From assembly GCF_026626305.1 (NCBI RefSeq), contig NZ_JAPNUE010000006.1, forward strand, positions 124,001 through 188,000: a stretch of DNA of 64,000 nt, given 5' to 3'. How positions within the stretch are numbered: position 1 is the first letter of the stretch; the number at the start of each line of letters is the position of its first letter. Made by a program: the position numbers and the translations under genes. The DNA comes from Frigidibacter sp. RF13. Lineage in GTDB: Bacteria > Pseudomonadota > Alphaproteobacteria > Rhodobacterales > Rhodobacteraceae. Under the pieces are notes generated by a model, which was not told the DNA's origin, made no database searches, and saw only the letters and a program-made list of their open reading frames with translations. Shown here piece after piece: positions 8,617 to 17,408 of this stretch.

Positions 8617-8628
8617 GTACACATGTAC
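8617..8628. promoter_or_regulatory. palindromic operator candidate GTACA-CA-TGTAC
   Basis: A perfect inverted repeat, GTACA and TGTAC separated by CA, directly after the putative -10 and 17 bases before the start codon. Its position suits repression of the three-gene operon, possibly by the TetR-family regulator at 10671-11291. Confidence 0.5.
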
Positions 8629-8645
8629 AATAAAATGGGACGGCG

Positions 8646-9677
8646 ATGCAGTTCATCCATTTTCTCAACAGCCATCTCCTCGATCCGAATGTCGGGGCGG
8701 GCAGGCACTATGCCGAAGTGCTTGAACAGGCGGTTGCGGCCGACCTGCTGGGGTTCCGGGGCGTGGGCATTCCGGAGCATCATCTGGTCAACCTGCTTCT
8801 GATCCCGTCGCCTCTGCAGATGGCGGTGGCGATTGCGGCGCGGACGCGGCGGGTGGAGCTCGTGACTTCGATCTGCCAGCTGCCAATCCGTGACATGCGC
8901 ATCTTCGCGGGCGAAGTGGTGCAGGCGCAGGCACTTTGCGAAGGCCGCCTGATGCTGGGCGTCGGCAAGGGCGCCTTCGGGTATGAGACCGGGCGGCTTG
9001 GCGTACCGATGGAGGAGACCAAGGCGCGGTTCGAGGAATCGCTTGCCGTGCTGGAAGCCTTGTTGACGCGCGAGGAGGTGAGCTGGGACGGGCGCTGGTA
9101 CCGGTTCGATGCGCTGACGGTGATGCCACGCCCCGACCGGCCAGTGCCGATCCAGCTGGCATCCATGGCACCCGAAGGGATCGAGGCTGCGGCGCGGCGG
9201 GGCTATCATGTGCAGACGACTCCTCTTGGCGCGAGCGAGGAAATCCTTGCCGCACAAGTCGGCGCTTTCCATCGCGGTCGCGCGGCGGCACCAGACGGTG
9301 GCGCCAATAGGCTGTCGCTGCAGCGCGGGCTCTATCTCGCAAAAAACGCCGCCGACGCGCGCGAAAAGCTTGACCGCGCCTATGCTTATTATGAGCGGTT
9401 CGACAATGTTTTCGGCGGGCCGGGGTTGGTCGACCACGGCATCGTGCGGCCCTTGCCGCGCAAGCAGACGATCGATGAACTGGGGCGGAACATCCTGATC
9501 TGCGAGCGGCAGGAGATGATTGACAAGCTGTCCCACTACGCCGAACTGGGCATCGACGACGTGATCAGTTCGTCAAACTTTGGCCAGCCGCAGGCAGAAA
9601 CGTTGGACATGATGGAACGGTTCGCGGCAGAGGTCATGCCGCATGTGACAGGCCTTGGGGCAGAAGTCGGGGAGTAA
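8646..9677 (+). CDS. LLM-class flavin-dependent oxidoreductase
   Basis: A 343-residue bacterial-luciferase-like monooxygenase (TIM barrel, FMN/F420 class). Family features include the N-terminal strand HFLNSHLLDPN, GVGIPEHHLVN, and RLMLGVGKGAFGYE with the usual conserved glycine segment. Such enzymes oxidise substrates with reduced flavin and O2. It leads an operon with a tautomerase and a hydrolase, suggesting a short catabolic route; substrate unknown. Confidence 0.92.
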   Translation: MQFIHFLNSHLLDPNVGAGRHYAEVLEQAVAADLLGFRGVGIPEHHLVNLLLIPSPLQMAVAIAARTRRVELVTSICQLPIRDMRIFAGEVVQAQALCEGRLMLGVGKGAFGYETGRLGVPMEETKARFEESLAVLEALLTREEVSWDGRWYRFDALTVMPRPDRPVPIQLASMAPEGIEAAARRGYHVQTTPLGASEEILAAQVGAFHRGRAAAPDGGANRLSLQRGLYLAKNAADAREKLDRAYAYYERFDNVFGGPGLVDHGIVRPLPRKQTIDELGRNILICERQEMIDKLSHYAELGIDDVISSSNFGQPQAETLDMMERFAAEVMPHVTGLGAEVGE

Positions 9678-9681
9678 GGAC

Positions 9682-9879
9682 ATGCCAGTCATCAGGATAG
9701 AGATGTTCGAGGGCCGCACAGCCGATCAGAAACGCGCCTGCGCCAAGGCGGTCACGGAAGCCTGGGTCGCGACCTGCGGTGGAACGCCCGACATGGTGAC
9801 AGTGATCTTCACCGATGTCGCCAAGCATGACTGGGCAACGGCGGGGCGTCTCGCCTCTGACCCCAAGCCGGGGTCGTGA
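9682..9879 (+). CDS. 4-oxalocrotonate tautomerase-family protein
   Basis: A 65-residue tautomerase. The ATG at 9682 (GGA upstream) puts the catalytic Pro at position 1 of the mature enzyme (MPVIRIEMFEGRT), which decides the start. The C-terminal MVTVIFTDVAKHDWATAG segment fits the subunit interface of the family. It lies 4 bases after the monooxygenase stop and 1 base before the next ATG, so it is part of the same operon. Confidence 0.93.
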   Translation: MPVIRIEMFEGRTADQKRACAKAVTEAWVATCGGTPDMVTVIFTDVAKHDWATAGRLASDPKPGS

Positions 9880-9880
9880 G

Positions 9881-10654
9881 ATGGCGATCGACTGTTCCTA
9901 TTCGGTCATCGGCGAGGGGCCGGCGCTGTTCCTCATCCATGGAATCGGCGCACGGCGGGCGACCTTTGCCGGACTGGTCGAGGGGCTGAAGGATGGCTTC
10001 ACCTGCGTGACCTACGATCTGCGCGGCCACGGCCTGTCACCCCTGCCGGAAGGCCGGTTCGGGCTGGAGGATCTGGTCGACGATCTCGAAGCTCTGCGCA
10101 GGCGGCTAGGCATAGAACAGGCGCATTTCGCCGGTCATTCGTTGGGCGGCATGATCGGCCCGGCCTATGCGCGGCGCTATCCTGATCGGGTACTGTCCTT
10201 GGGGCTCTATTCGACGGCAGCTTTCCGGACCGAAGATGACAGCCGGAAGGTGAGGGCGGTGGTGCAGGCAATGCGTGACAAGGGGATCGGGCTGGTGCTG
10301 GATACGCTCACCGCGCGCTGGTTCACCGACGATTTCGCGGCGGCGCGGCCGGATGTGATCGAGTGGCGCAAGCAGCAGGTCATGGACACGGACGCCGGGG
10401 TTTTCCTAAATGTCTTCGACATCTATGCCGAAACCGAGATGGGGCCTTGGCTGCACGAGATCGCAGCGCCCGCGCTGGTGCTGACCGGCGAAAATGACGG
10501 CGGCTGCAACCCGCGCCTTAACCGGGAAATCGCGGCGGCGATGCCGAAGGCCGAGCTGGTGATTCTCGATGCGCTGAAGCATGCGATCTTCATTGAGGCG
10601 ACCGACCGCGCGCTTCCGCCGATCCGGGATTTTCTGCTGCGGCACCGGGGTTAG
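9881..10654 (+). CDS. alpha/beta hydrolase (PcaD-like)
   Basis: A 257-residue alpha/beta hydrolase. The oxyanion strand LFLIHGIGARR, the nucleophile elbow AGHSLGGMIG with Ser, a charge-relay aspartate in LTGENDGGCNP and the C-terminal His (LKHAIFIE) are present. The fold and size resemble 3-oxoadipate enol-lactonases and related esterases. The start ATG at 9881 follows the tautomerase stop by one base. As last gene of the operon it probably hydrolyses the product of the upstream enzymes. Confidence 0.9.
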   Translation: MAIDCSYSVIGEGPALFLIHGIGARRATFAGLVEGLKDGFTCVTYDLRGHGLSPLPEGRFGLEDLVDDLEALRRRLGIEQAHFAGHSLGGMIGPAYARRYPDRVLSLGLYSTAAFRTEDDSRKVRAVVQAMRDKGIGLVLDTLTARWFTDDFAAARPDVIEWRKQQVMDTDAGVFLNVFDIYAETEMGPWLHEIAAPALVLTGENDGGCNPRLNREIAAAMPKAELVILDALKHAIFIEATDRALPPIRDFLLRHRG

Positions 10655-10670
10655 GCGCGCCGCCGCAGCT

Positions 10671-11291
10671 TCAGGGCTTCGCCAGAGAGCGCGCCAGCTC
10701 CATCGCAGTCGACAGGCCGTTTTCGAGAGCGTTTTCGTTTCCGCGCCGGATCCAGTCGAGCCAGAGACCATCGAGCAGCGCCATGATCGTGTCGGTCGTC
10801 GCGCAGATGCGGACCGCCTGCGCGTTGCGGTCATGCGCAATATCGCCGAGAAGAGTGGCCAGCTCCTCTCGGTAGCTTTCGTAAAGCGCCGCTTCGGTTT
10901 CGGCGAGGGTCGGATGATCGACCGCCGCCGACCAGAGGTCGAGCCGGAGGCGCAGATAGCCACGCGACAGGAAATCGGGCTTGAAACCGGCCCGTACGAA
11001 GGTTTCGAGACGCTCAAGCGGATCGCCCGATGTCCTTGCGCCAAGATCTTCGGCGGTCGCCTGCCGGAGCCGGGAAGATGCGATCCGGTAGGCCTCGCAC
11101 AGAATCTCGTCCATATCGCGAAAGTGATAGGTGATATGGCCGAGCGATAGGCCCGCTTCCTTGGCCACTGCGCGGGCGGTAAGCTTCGCATGGCCGTCGC
11201 GCACCAGACAAGCTATTGCTGCCTCTGCGATCTCGTGCCGCCGGTCTTCATTGCGGCGATAGGGTTGGCGTTTGCCGGGTTCGGTGGTCAT
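10671..11291 (-). CDS. TetR/AcrR regulator, BetI-like
   Basis: A 206-residue repressor. The N-terminal helix-turn-helix reads LTARAVAKEAGLSLGHITYHF, with the C-terminal ligand domain of the BetI-like subgroup (RLRLDLWSAA, DGLWLDW). It is convergent with the monooxygenase operon, ends 16 bases from it, and is the natural candidate for its control through the GTACA operator at 8617. Confidence 0.9.
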   Translation of the reverse strand: MTTEPGKRQPYRRNEDRRHEIAEAAIACLVRDGHAKLTARAVAKEAGLSLGHITYHFRDMDEILCEAYRIASSRLRQATAEDLGARTSGDPLERLETFVRAGFKPDFLSRGYLRLRLDLWSAAVDHPTLAETEAALYESYREELATLLGDIAHDRNAQAVRICATTDTIMALLDGLWLDWIRRGNENALENGLSTAMELARSLAKP

Positions 11292-11375
11292 CCGCGGTTC
11301 TTGTTAGAGATCAGACCTCGCCACCTTAACAGTGTAAAGCAGCTTGAGAAGCGAAAAATCGCCGCACCCGCGGTA

Positions 11376-12056
11376 CTATTTTTTTTCCTGTGCCTGCAGA
11401 AAGCCGATCAGCGAACGGCTGGCGCCGAGGATATGCGCGCGGGTGAGGGCGGCCGCCTCGTCCGCGTCACGCGCCATCGCCGCCCGAAGGATGCCCTCAT
11501 GTTCGGCCCGCGCCCGCGCGATGCCATGGGTCAGTACAAGCTGGGCGCGCAGGTAGCGTGCGATCTTGTCGAGCGCCTTGGAGATGATCTGAAGATGATA
11601 GGGGCGGCCGCAGTCCTTGTAGAGCGTATAGTGAAATAGCCGGTTGAGCCCTGCCCATTTTCCGCTGTCTGGTTCGGCGGCGAACGCCTGCGCAAAGGCC
11701 TTCGCCTCGGCGAGCGTCTTGTCGCTGATGACATTCACGGCATGGCGGATCACCTCGCCTTCCACCAGGGCGCGGAATTCGAACATCTCGGCGATCTCTT
11801 CAAGCGAAAGCGAGGAGACGACGGCGCCCTTGTGGCGCTGGGTTGTCACAAGCCCCTGTTCCTCAAGCCGCGCGAGCGCTTCGCGCACGGGAATGCGGCT
11901 GACGTTGAACAGGCTCGCGATGTGATCCTGTCGAAGGGTCTCGCCGTCCTTCAACTCACCCTCGACAATGGCTTCGCGCAGCGCCTCAAAGATCACATCG
12001 GCCGGGGATGGCATGCTGCCCAGATTGGTGGCCTTGAGCTTCAGCGCCATCATCAT
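11376..12056 (-). CDS. GntR-family (FCD) regulator of the hydroxyproline locus
   Basis: About 226 residues: an N-terminal winged helix (LRQDHIASLFNVSRIPVREALARLEEQGLV) and an FCD ligand domain with likely metal-binding histidines. GntR-type proteins control hydroxyproline catabolism in rhizobia, and this one is divergent from the transporter. The run of ATGs at 12056, 12053 and 12050 is preferred as the start because an in-frame ATG at 12161 would place the first 35 codons over the palindromic operators. Confidence 0.88.
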   Translation of the reverse strand: MMMALKLKATNLGSMPSPADVIFEALREAIVEGELKDGETLRQDHIASLFNVSRIPVREALARLEEQGLVTTQRHKGAVVSSLSLEEIAEMFEFRALVEGEVIRHAVNVISDKTLAEAKAFAQAFAAEPDSGKWAGLNRLFHYTLYKDCGRPYHLQIISKALDKIARYLRAQLVLTHGIARARAEHEGILRAAMARDADEAAALTRAHILGASRSLIGFLQAQEKK

Positions 12057-12102
12057 TCGCTCACGAAAAACTGCCTCGGTTGCATCGATAGAATCTCCGA
12101 AT

Positions 12103-12117
12103 GTGGATTGCATCCAC
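12103..12117. promoter_or_regulatory. operator candidate GTGGAT-TGC-ATCCAC
   Basis: A perfect inverted repeat with 6-bp arms and a 3-base spacer, in the divergent region between the GntR regulator and the transporter. Its half-site shares GGAT/ATCC with the palindrome at 12144. Confidence 0.6.
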
Positions 12118-12143
12118 TTTCTTGCGGATAAAGTGTATTGTAA

Positions 12144-12155
12144 ATTGGATCCAAT
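12144..12155. promoter_or_regulatory. operator candidate ATTGGATCCAAT
   Basis: A perfect 12-bp palindrome, 26 bases from the first one and followed by another ATCCA half-site (12156-12160). The spacing and the divergent setting support autoregulation of the GntR gene and control of the transporter operon. Confidence 0.6.
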
Positions 12156-12218
12156 ATCCACTAGAACTCTTGCATCGCGAATCCCCGGGGGGAGCGCGTT
12201 CCGACAGGAGGGATCACA

Positions 12219-13025
12219 ATGAAGAAGATATATTTTGCAACCGCCAGCCTCGCCGCACTGCTTGCCACAGGTGCCGCGCAGGCCGACAAGCTGGACGACA
12301 TCATCGCCTCAGGCACGCTGCGCTGCGCGGTTGTGCTGGACTTTCCGCCGATGGGATCGCGCGATGCCGACAACAATCCGGTGGGCTTTGACGTCGACTA
12401 TTGCAACGACCTGGCTGCCGCGCTGGGCGTGACGCCAGAATATGTGGAAACGCCCTTCCCCGACCGCATCCCCGCGCTGGTCTCGGGCCGCGCCGATGTG
12501 GGTGTCGCCTCGACCTCGGACACGCTGGAGCGGGCGAAGACCATCGGTTTCTCGATCCCCTATTTCGCCTTCACCAACGTCGTCCTGACCCGCGAGGGCG
12601 CGGGTGTCGACAATTTCGAAGGTATGTCCGGCCATGTGGTCGGTTCGGTCGCGGGGACGTTCGAAGGCATCAAGCTTGAAGAAAACATCAAGGCCTGGGG
12701 CGCAGGCGAATTCCGGCCGTACCAGTCGCAGGCCGATGTGTTCCTGGCGCTGAGCCAGGGTCAGATCGACGCAACCGTCGTGACCTCGACCGTCGCTTCG
12801 GCCATCGTCGCCTCGGGCCAGTATGAAGGGCTGAAGATCGCGGGCGATGCGCCCTATCCGATCGACTATGTCAGCCTGATCTCGCTGCGCGAGGAGCAGG
12901 GTCTTATCAACTACCTGAACCTCTTTGTGAACCAGCAGGTCCGGTCGGGCCGCTATCAGGAACTGTATGACAAATGGGTCGGCGGCACTGCGCCGGGCCT
13001 GACGATCGACGGCGTCTATCGCTGA
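12219..13025 (+). CDS. amino-acid ABC transporter substrate-binding protein
   Basis: A 268-residue periplasmic binding protein of the polar-amino-acid (family 3) type. Signal peptide MKKIYFATASLAALLATGAAQA is followed by LDDIIASGTLRCAVVLDFPPMG, the family signature GFDVDYCNDLAAALG, and ISIPYF-type lobes. GGAGGG precedes the start. It heads the transporter of the hydroxyproline locus and presumably binds hydroxyproline or a derivative. Confidence 0.94.
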   Translation: MKKIYFATASLAALLATGAAQADKLDDIIASGTLRCAVVLDFPPMGSRDADNNPVGFDVDYCNDLAAALGVTPEYVETPFPDRIPALVSGRADVGVASTSDTLERAKTIGFSIPYFAFTNVVLTREGAGVDNFEGMSGHVVGSVAGTFEGIKLEENIKAWGAGEFRPYQSQADVFLALSQGQIDATVVTSTVASAIVASGQYEGLKIAGDAPYPIDYVSLISLREEQGLINYLNLFVNQQVRSGRYQELYDKWVGGTAPGLTIDGVYR

Positions 13026-13100
13026 GCCGTCGCGGGGGTGCGTGCCTCCTCCCTGAGCGCGCGCCCCTTCATTCGCTGATTGCAGACCCGGGGGAGGGTC

Positions 13101-13766
13101 ATGTTCAACTATACGTTTCATTGGCATCAGGCCCTGCGCGCGCTGCCCGACATGCTGTGGGGGGCGCTGGTCACCATCGAGGTTGCTGTCCTGTCGATGG
13201 TGCTGGGCATCGCCTTCGCCGTTCTTCTGGCGGTGGCCCGGATGTCGGCGAACCGTCTGGCCTATGGCGCGGCCACGACGTGGATTGAGGTGGCGCGCAA
13301 TACGCCGGCGCTGTTCCAGATCTACATGGCGCATTTTGGCCTTGGGTCCTTTGGCATCCATCTGAGCCCCTGGTGGGCGCTTCTGGCCGGGATCACCTTT
13401 AACAATGCGGGCTATCTGGCCGAAACCTTCCGCGGTGCGCTGAGGGCCATTCCGCCGACGCAGACCCGCGCGGCGCGGTCGCTGGGCATGGGGCCCTTGC
13501 GCGCCTTCTGGTCGGTCGTGATGCCGCAGATGTTTCGCATATCGTTCCCGCCGATGACCAACCAGATGGTCTGGGCGATCCTGATGACCTCGCTTGGTCT
13601 GACCGTCGGGCTGGCGACCGACCTTGCGGGTGTGACGCAGGAGCTGAACGTGCGCACTTTCCGCACCTTCGAATTCTTCGCGCTGGCGGCCGTTCTTTAC
13701 TATCTGATCGCCAAGGCGGTGATGCTGGGCGCGCGCCTGATCGCCTGGCGGCTGTTTCGGTACTGA
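13101..13766 (+). CDS. amino-acid ABC transporter permease 1
   Basis: A 221-residue inner-membrane permease of the HisM/GlnP type with several hydrophobic helices and the EAA-type loop [24 protein letters not shown] that contacts the ATPase. The ATG at 13101 has GGGGAGGG upstream and is preferred over an earlier in-frame start. Confidence 0.93.
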   Translation: MFNYTFHWHQALRALPDMLWGALVTIEVAVLSMVLGIAFAVLLAVARMSANRLAYGAATTWIEVARNTPALFQIYMAHFGLGSFGIHLSPWWALLAGITFNNAGYLAETFRGALRAIPPTQTRAARSLGMGPLRAFWSVVMPQMFRISFPPMTNQMVWAILMTSLGLTVGLATDLAGVTQELNVRTFRTFEFFALAAVLYYLIAKAVMLGARLIAWRLFRY

Positions 13767-13775
13767 GGGGGAGAG

Positions 13776-14429
13776 ATGTTCGATACTGCCTTGACCCTCA
13801 AAGACCTGATATTTCTGGCCAAGGGCGCCGGGATCACGCTGGCGATCACCGCCGTCGCGGTCCTCTTTGGCACGCTTCTGGGCACCATCTTCGGCGCCTT
13901 CAAGGCGCAGGCCTCGGCGCTGGCGGCGGCGCCCCTGACCTTCGTGCTGGACGTGCTGCGCTCGGTCCCGCTGCTCATCCAGCTGATCCTGGCCAATGCA
14001 TTCCAGTCGATCGCCGGTTTCGGCTGGTCGCCCTTTACCGTCGCCTGCGTGATGCTGTCGCTTTATACCTCGGCCTATTGCGCCGAGATCGTGCGGGGCG
14101 GCATCGAGGCGGTGCCGGCCGTCACCCGGCGCGCGGCGCGGTCCTTGGGCATGACCTGGGCGCAGGACATGGCGAACGTGACCCTGCCGATGGCGCTGCG
14201 GGTGGCCCTGCCGGGCTGGATCGGCCTGACGCTGGGGGTGATGAAGGACACAGCGCTTGTGTTGTGGCTGGGGATCATCGAGCTTTTGCGGTCGTCGCAG
14301 ATCCTTGTCACGCGCCTGCAGGAGCCTTTGTTCATCCTGATGATCACCGGCGCGATCTATTTCCTGATTTCCTTCCCGATCGCCCGGATGGGCGGCCGGC
14401 TTGAAGCACGGTGGCGCGAGAATGATTGA
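13776..14429 (+). CDS. amino-acid ABC transporter permease 2
   Basis: A 217-residue partner permease of the same family, with the coupling loop [20 protein letters not shown] followed by RSLGM. It lies 9 bases after the first permease, with AGGGGGAG before its ATG, and overlaps the ATPase gene by 8 bases. Confidence 0.94.
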   Translation: MFDTALTLKDLIFLAKGAGITLAITAVAVLFGTLLGTIFGAFKAQASALAAAPLTFVLDVLRSVPLLIQLILANAFQSIAGFGWSPFTVACVMLSLYTSAYCAEIVRGGIEAVPAVTRRAARSLGMTWAQDMANVTLPMALRVALPGWIGLTLGVMKDTALVLWLGIIELLRSSQILVTRLQEPLFILMITGAIYFLISFPIARMGGRLEARWREND

Positions 14430-15144
14430 GATTGAAAATGTGCGGAAATCCTTCGGACCCCTCGAGGTTCTGAAGGGCGTGTCGATGCGGGTCGAGAAGG
14501 GCGAGGTGGTTACGGTCATCGGAGGCTCGGGGTCCGGCAAGTCGACGCTTCTGACCTGCATCAACGGGCTGGAGCCAATCCAGGGCGGAAGGATCACTGT
14601 CGATGGAACGGTCGTCCATGACCCGAAGACCGACCTGAACAAGCTGCGCCAGAAAATCGGGATCGTGTTTCAACAGTTCAACGCTTTTCCGCATCTGACG
14701 GTTCTGGAAAATGTGACGCTCGCCCCCCGCAAGGTGCTGGGGATGAGCCGCGAGGCGGCTGACGAGATCGCGGTGAAGCAGCTGTCGCATGTGGGGCTGG
14801 CCGACAAGCTCATGGTCTATCCTTCGCGCCTGTCGGGCGGCCAGCAGCAGCGCATGGCGATCGCCCGGGCGCTGGCGATGTCGCCGGACTACATGCTGTT
14901 CGACGAAGTCACCTCGGCCCTTGACCCGCAGCTGGTGGGCGAGGTTTTGGACACGCTGCGACTCTTGGCCAGCGAAGGCATGACGATGATTTGCGTCACG
15001 CACGAGATGCGGTTCGCGCGCGAGGTTTCAGATCGTGTTGCCTTCTTCCGCGAGGGACTTATTCATGAGATCGGCACGCCCGCCCAGATTTTCGAGGCGC
15101 CCGAAAAACCGGAAACCGCGGCTTTCCTGAAAGCCGCACACTGA
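14422..15144 (+). CDS. amino-acid ABC transporter ATP-binding protein
   Basis: A 240-residue ATPase. Walker A is [10 protein letters not shown]-loop region [11 protein letters not shown], signature [15 protein letters not shown], Walker [14 protein letters not shown] and H-loop CVTHEM. The ATG at 14422 inside the end of the permease gene gives the normal [12 protein letters not shown] start. Confidence 0.96.
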   Translation: MIEIENVRKSFGPLEVLKGVSMRVEKGEVVTVIGGSGSGKSTLLTCINGLEPIQGGRITVDGTVVHDPKTDLNKLRQKIGIVFQQFNAFPHLTVLENVTLAPRKVLGMSREAADEIAVKQLSHVGLADKLMVYPSRLSGGQQQRMAIARALAMSPDYMLFDEVTSALDPQLVGEVLDTLRLLASEGMTMICVTHEMRFAREVSDRVAFFREGLIHEIGTPAQIFEAPEKPETAAFLKAAH

Positions 15145-15169
15145 GATGTAACGAAGGAGTTCCCAGAGA

Positions 15170-16069
15170 ATGTGGACTGGAATGATGCCGGCCGTGACCA
15201 CGAAATTCACCGCCGAAGGAGCGTTGGATCGTGCCGAGATGGAGCGCTGCTTTGGCCTGCAGATGGATGCGGGCAATGCCGGCCTGATCACCTGCGGCAC
15301 GCTGGGTGAGGGCAACATGCTGTCGCCCGAAGAGCGGCTTGAGGTCTTGAAGATCGCGAAATCGGTCGCGGGCAAGAAGCCGGTTCTGCTGACGATCTCG
15401 GAAGCAGGCACCCGCGAGGCTTGCGCTTTGGCCGCGCAGGCGGGCAAGGCGGGCGCCGATGGCCTGATGGTCGTGCCCTCACCGATCTATCACACGAACC
15501 GCGCCGAGACGATCGCGAACCTTAACGCCATCGCGAATGCGGGCGGGCTGCCGGTGATGATCTATTCGAACCGCGTCGGCTACCGCGTCGATGTGACGCC
15601 GGAAATGATGATCGAACTGGCGGAAAACCCGCTGATGGTGGCGATCAAGGAAAGCTCGGACGACATCCGCCGCTGCACGGAAATCTTCAACACGGTAGGC
15701 AACCGGTTCAAGGTGCTGACCGGGGTCGACAACCTTGGCCTTGAGGCGATCCTGATGGGCTGCGACGGCTGGGTGTCGGGCGTGTCGATCGCATTCCCGA
15801 AGGAAAACCAGGCGATCTATGACCTCGCGAAGGCCGGCCGCGTGGCCGAGGCGCGGGAAATCTACCGCTGGTTCCGGCCGCTCCTGGACCTCGACGTGTC
15901 GACCTTCCTCGTCCAGCAGATCAAGCTGGCGGAAGCCATCGCCATCGGCTCGACCGAGCATGTCCGCGCGCCGCGTCAGCCTCTGGTCGGCGAGCATCGG
16001 GTGCGGGTCGAAAAGCTGGTGCGCGAGCGGATCGCCTGCCGTCCGGCCCTGCCGAAACTGGCGGCCTGA
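15170..16069 (+). CDS. DapA-family lyase, probable Pyr4H2C deaminase
   Basis: A 299-residue member of the N-acetylneuraminate lyase/DHDPS family. The Schiff-base lysine is in VAIKESSDD, the catalytic Tyr in MIYSNRVG, and the substrate loop is CGTLGEGNMLS. In this gene context it should be the 1-pyrroline-4-hydroxy-2-carboxylate deaminase that makes 2-oxoglutarate semialdehyde, the third step of trans-4-hydroxyproline degradation. GAAGGAG lies before the ATG. Confidence 0.88.
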   Translation: MWTGMMPAVTTKFTAEGALDRAEMERCFGLQMDAGNAGLITCGTLGEGNMLSPEERLEVLKIAKSVAGKKPVLLTISEAGTREACALAAQAGKAGADGLMVVPSPIYHTNRAETIANLNAIANAGGLPVMIYSNRVGYRVDVTPEMMIELAENPLMVAIKESSDDIRRCTEIFNTVGNRFKVLTGVDNLGLEAILMGCDGWVSGVSIAFPKENQAIYDLAKAGRVAEAREIYRWFRPLLDLDVSTFLVQQIKLAEAIAIGSTEHVRAPRQPLVGEHRVRVEKLVRERIACRPALPKLAA

Positions 16070-16079
16070 GTGACAAAGC

Positions 16080-16136
16080 GCCTCTGCTCGCGCAGAGGCA
16101 TGGCCCGCGCCGTTGCGGCGGCGAGGAGCGCGGGCC
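16080..16136 (+). other. two intercistronic hairpins
   Basis: First stem GCCTCTGC (16080-16087) / GCAGAGGC (16092-16099), loop TCGC; second stem GGCCCGCGC (16102-16110) / GCGCGGGCC (16128-16136). They lie between the deaminase and the FAD oxidoreductase. No U tract follows, so they are more likely mRNA-processing or stability elements than terminators. Confidence 0.5.
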
Positions 16137-16170
16137 GCACCAATTTCTACCGCGCACTGCAGGCGTTTTG

Positions 16171-17406
16171 ATGTTTGACGTGATCGTCATCGGCGGCGGG
16201 ATCATCGGCCTTACGGCCGCCTTCCGTCTTTCCGAGGCAGGCCGGAAGGTCCTGATCCTCGACCGCAAGGGCATCGCCGAGGAGGCGAGCCGAGGTAACG
16301 CCGGGGCCTTTGCCTTTGCCGATGTGGAACCGCTCGCCTCGCCCGGGGTGATCTGGAAGGCGCCCTTCTGGCTGATGGACCCGCTGGGGCCCCTGTCGAT
16401 GCCATTGTCCTATGCGCCGAAGATGCTGCCTTGGATGTGGCGCTTCTGGCGGGCGAGCCGCCCGGCACGGCACGAGGCATCGACAGCGGCGCAGGCGCGG
16501 CTGATGGAGCTGGCCAAGGCGGAGACAGACGATCTGTTCGATGCGACCGGGCTTGCGCACCACCTGCGCCGTGATGGCGCGATCTATCTTTACGAGGGCG
16601 AAAGGGCGCTGAAAGCATCGCGGGGCCTGTGGGACCTGCGCGCGCGCCATGGAGTGGAATTCGAGACCGTCAGCGGTGCGCGGCTGGCCGAACTGCAGCC
16701 CGGCCTGCACCCGAAATACACCCATGGCGTCTTCATCCCGGCCTGGATGACGCTGTCTGATCCCTACGAGGTCGCCTGCGCCATCGGTCAGGCGGCGCTG
16801 GCGCGTGGTGCCGGGTTCGAGAAGGGCGAGGTCGTGGACCTTTTGCCGAACGGGCAGGGGGTGGGTGTCAGGCTCGCCGATGGGCGGCGGATGAGCGCGC
16901 CGAAGGTCATCCTCGCCTGTGGTGCCTGGTCGCACAAGCTGGCGGCGAAGCTGGGCGACAGGGTGCCTCTGGAAACCGAACGGGGCTACAACACGACCCT
17001 GCCGCCGGGGGCCTTCGATCTGAAGCGCCAACTGGTCCTGCCGCAGGACGGCTATGTGATCACGCCGCTCTCGACCGGTATCCGGGTCGGCGGCGCGGTG
17101 GAATTGGCGGGCCTGGACCGGGCGCCCGATTTCCGGCGGTCGGAAATCCTGCTGAAGAAGGCCGAAGGCGTCATGGCGGGCCTGAAGACCGAGGGCGGCG
17201 TGCAGTGGATGGGCTTCCGCCCCTCGATGCCCGATACGCTGCCGGTGATCGGCCGGGCGCACGGCGCGCCGAACGTGTTTTATGCTTTCGGTCATGGCCA
17301 CCTCGGCCTGACCCAGGCCGCCGCCACCGCGCGGCTTCTGACCGACATGACGCTGGGGCGGACCCCGGCGATTGACCTCAGCCCCTACAGACCGGAAAGA
17401 TTCTGA
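16171..17406 (+). CDS. FAD-dependent D-amino-acid (D-hydroxyproline) oxidoreductase
   Basis: A 411-residue DadA/glycine-oxidase-type flavoprotein. The N-terminal Rossmann motif VIVIGGGIIGLTAAFRLSEA and the C-terminal FGHGHLGLTQAAAT FAD-closing motif are present. The position between deaminase and 4-hydroxyproline epimerase indicates oxidation of cis-4-hydroxy-D-proline to 1-pyrroline-4-hydroxy-2-carboxylate. The ATG at 16171 gives the usual MFDVIVIGGG start. Confidence 0.9.
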   Translation: MFDVIVIGGGIIGLTAAFRLSEAGRKVLILDRKGIAEEASRGNAGAFAFADVEPLASPGVIWKAPFWLMDPLGPLSMPLSYAPKMLPWMWRFWRASRPARHEASTAAQARLMELAKAETDDLFDATGLAHHLRRDGAIYLYEGERALKASRGLWDLRARHGVEFETVSGARLAELQPGLHPKYTHGVFIPAWMTLSDPYEVACAIGQAALARGAGFEKGEVVDLLPNGQGVGVRLADGRRMSAPKVILACGAWSHKLAAKLGDRVPLETERGYNTTLPPGAFDLKRQLVLPQDGYVITPLSTGIRVGGAVELAGLDRAPDFRRSEILLKKAEGVMAGLKTEGGVQWMGFRPSMPDTLPVIGRAHGAPNVFYAFGHGHLGLTQAAATARLLTDMTLGRTPAIDLSPYRPERF

Positions 17407-17408
17407 CC

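Noticed and set aside
11371..11380. Run of eight T at the end of the GntR gene as a terminator or slippage site
   Set aside because: It encodes the C-terminal lysines (QEKK) on the minus strand and lacks a preceding hairpin in either direction.
12309..14642. Very long open frame on the minus strand across the ABC transporter genes
   Set aside because: It runs antisense to four well-supported transporter genes, its protein is arginine/histidine-rich without motifs, and such frames are typical of high-GC coding DNA.
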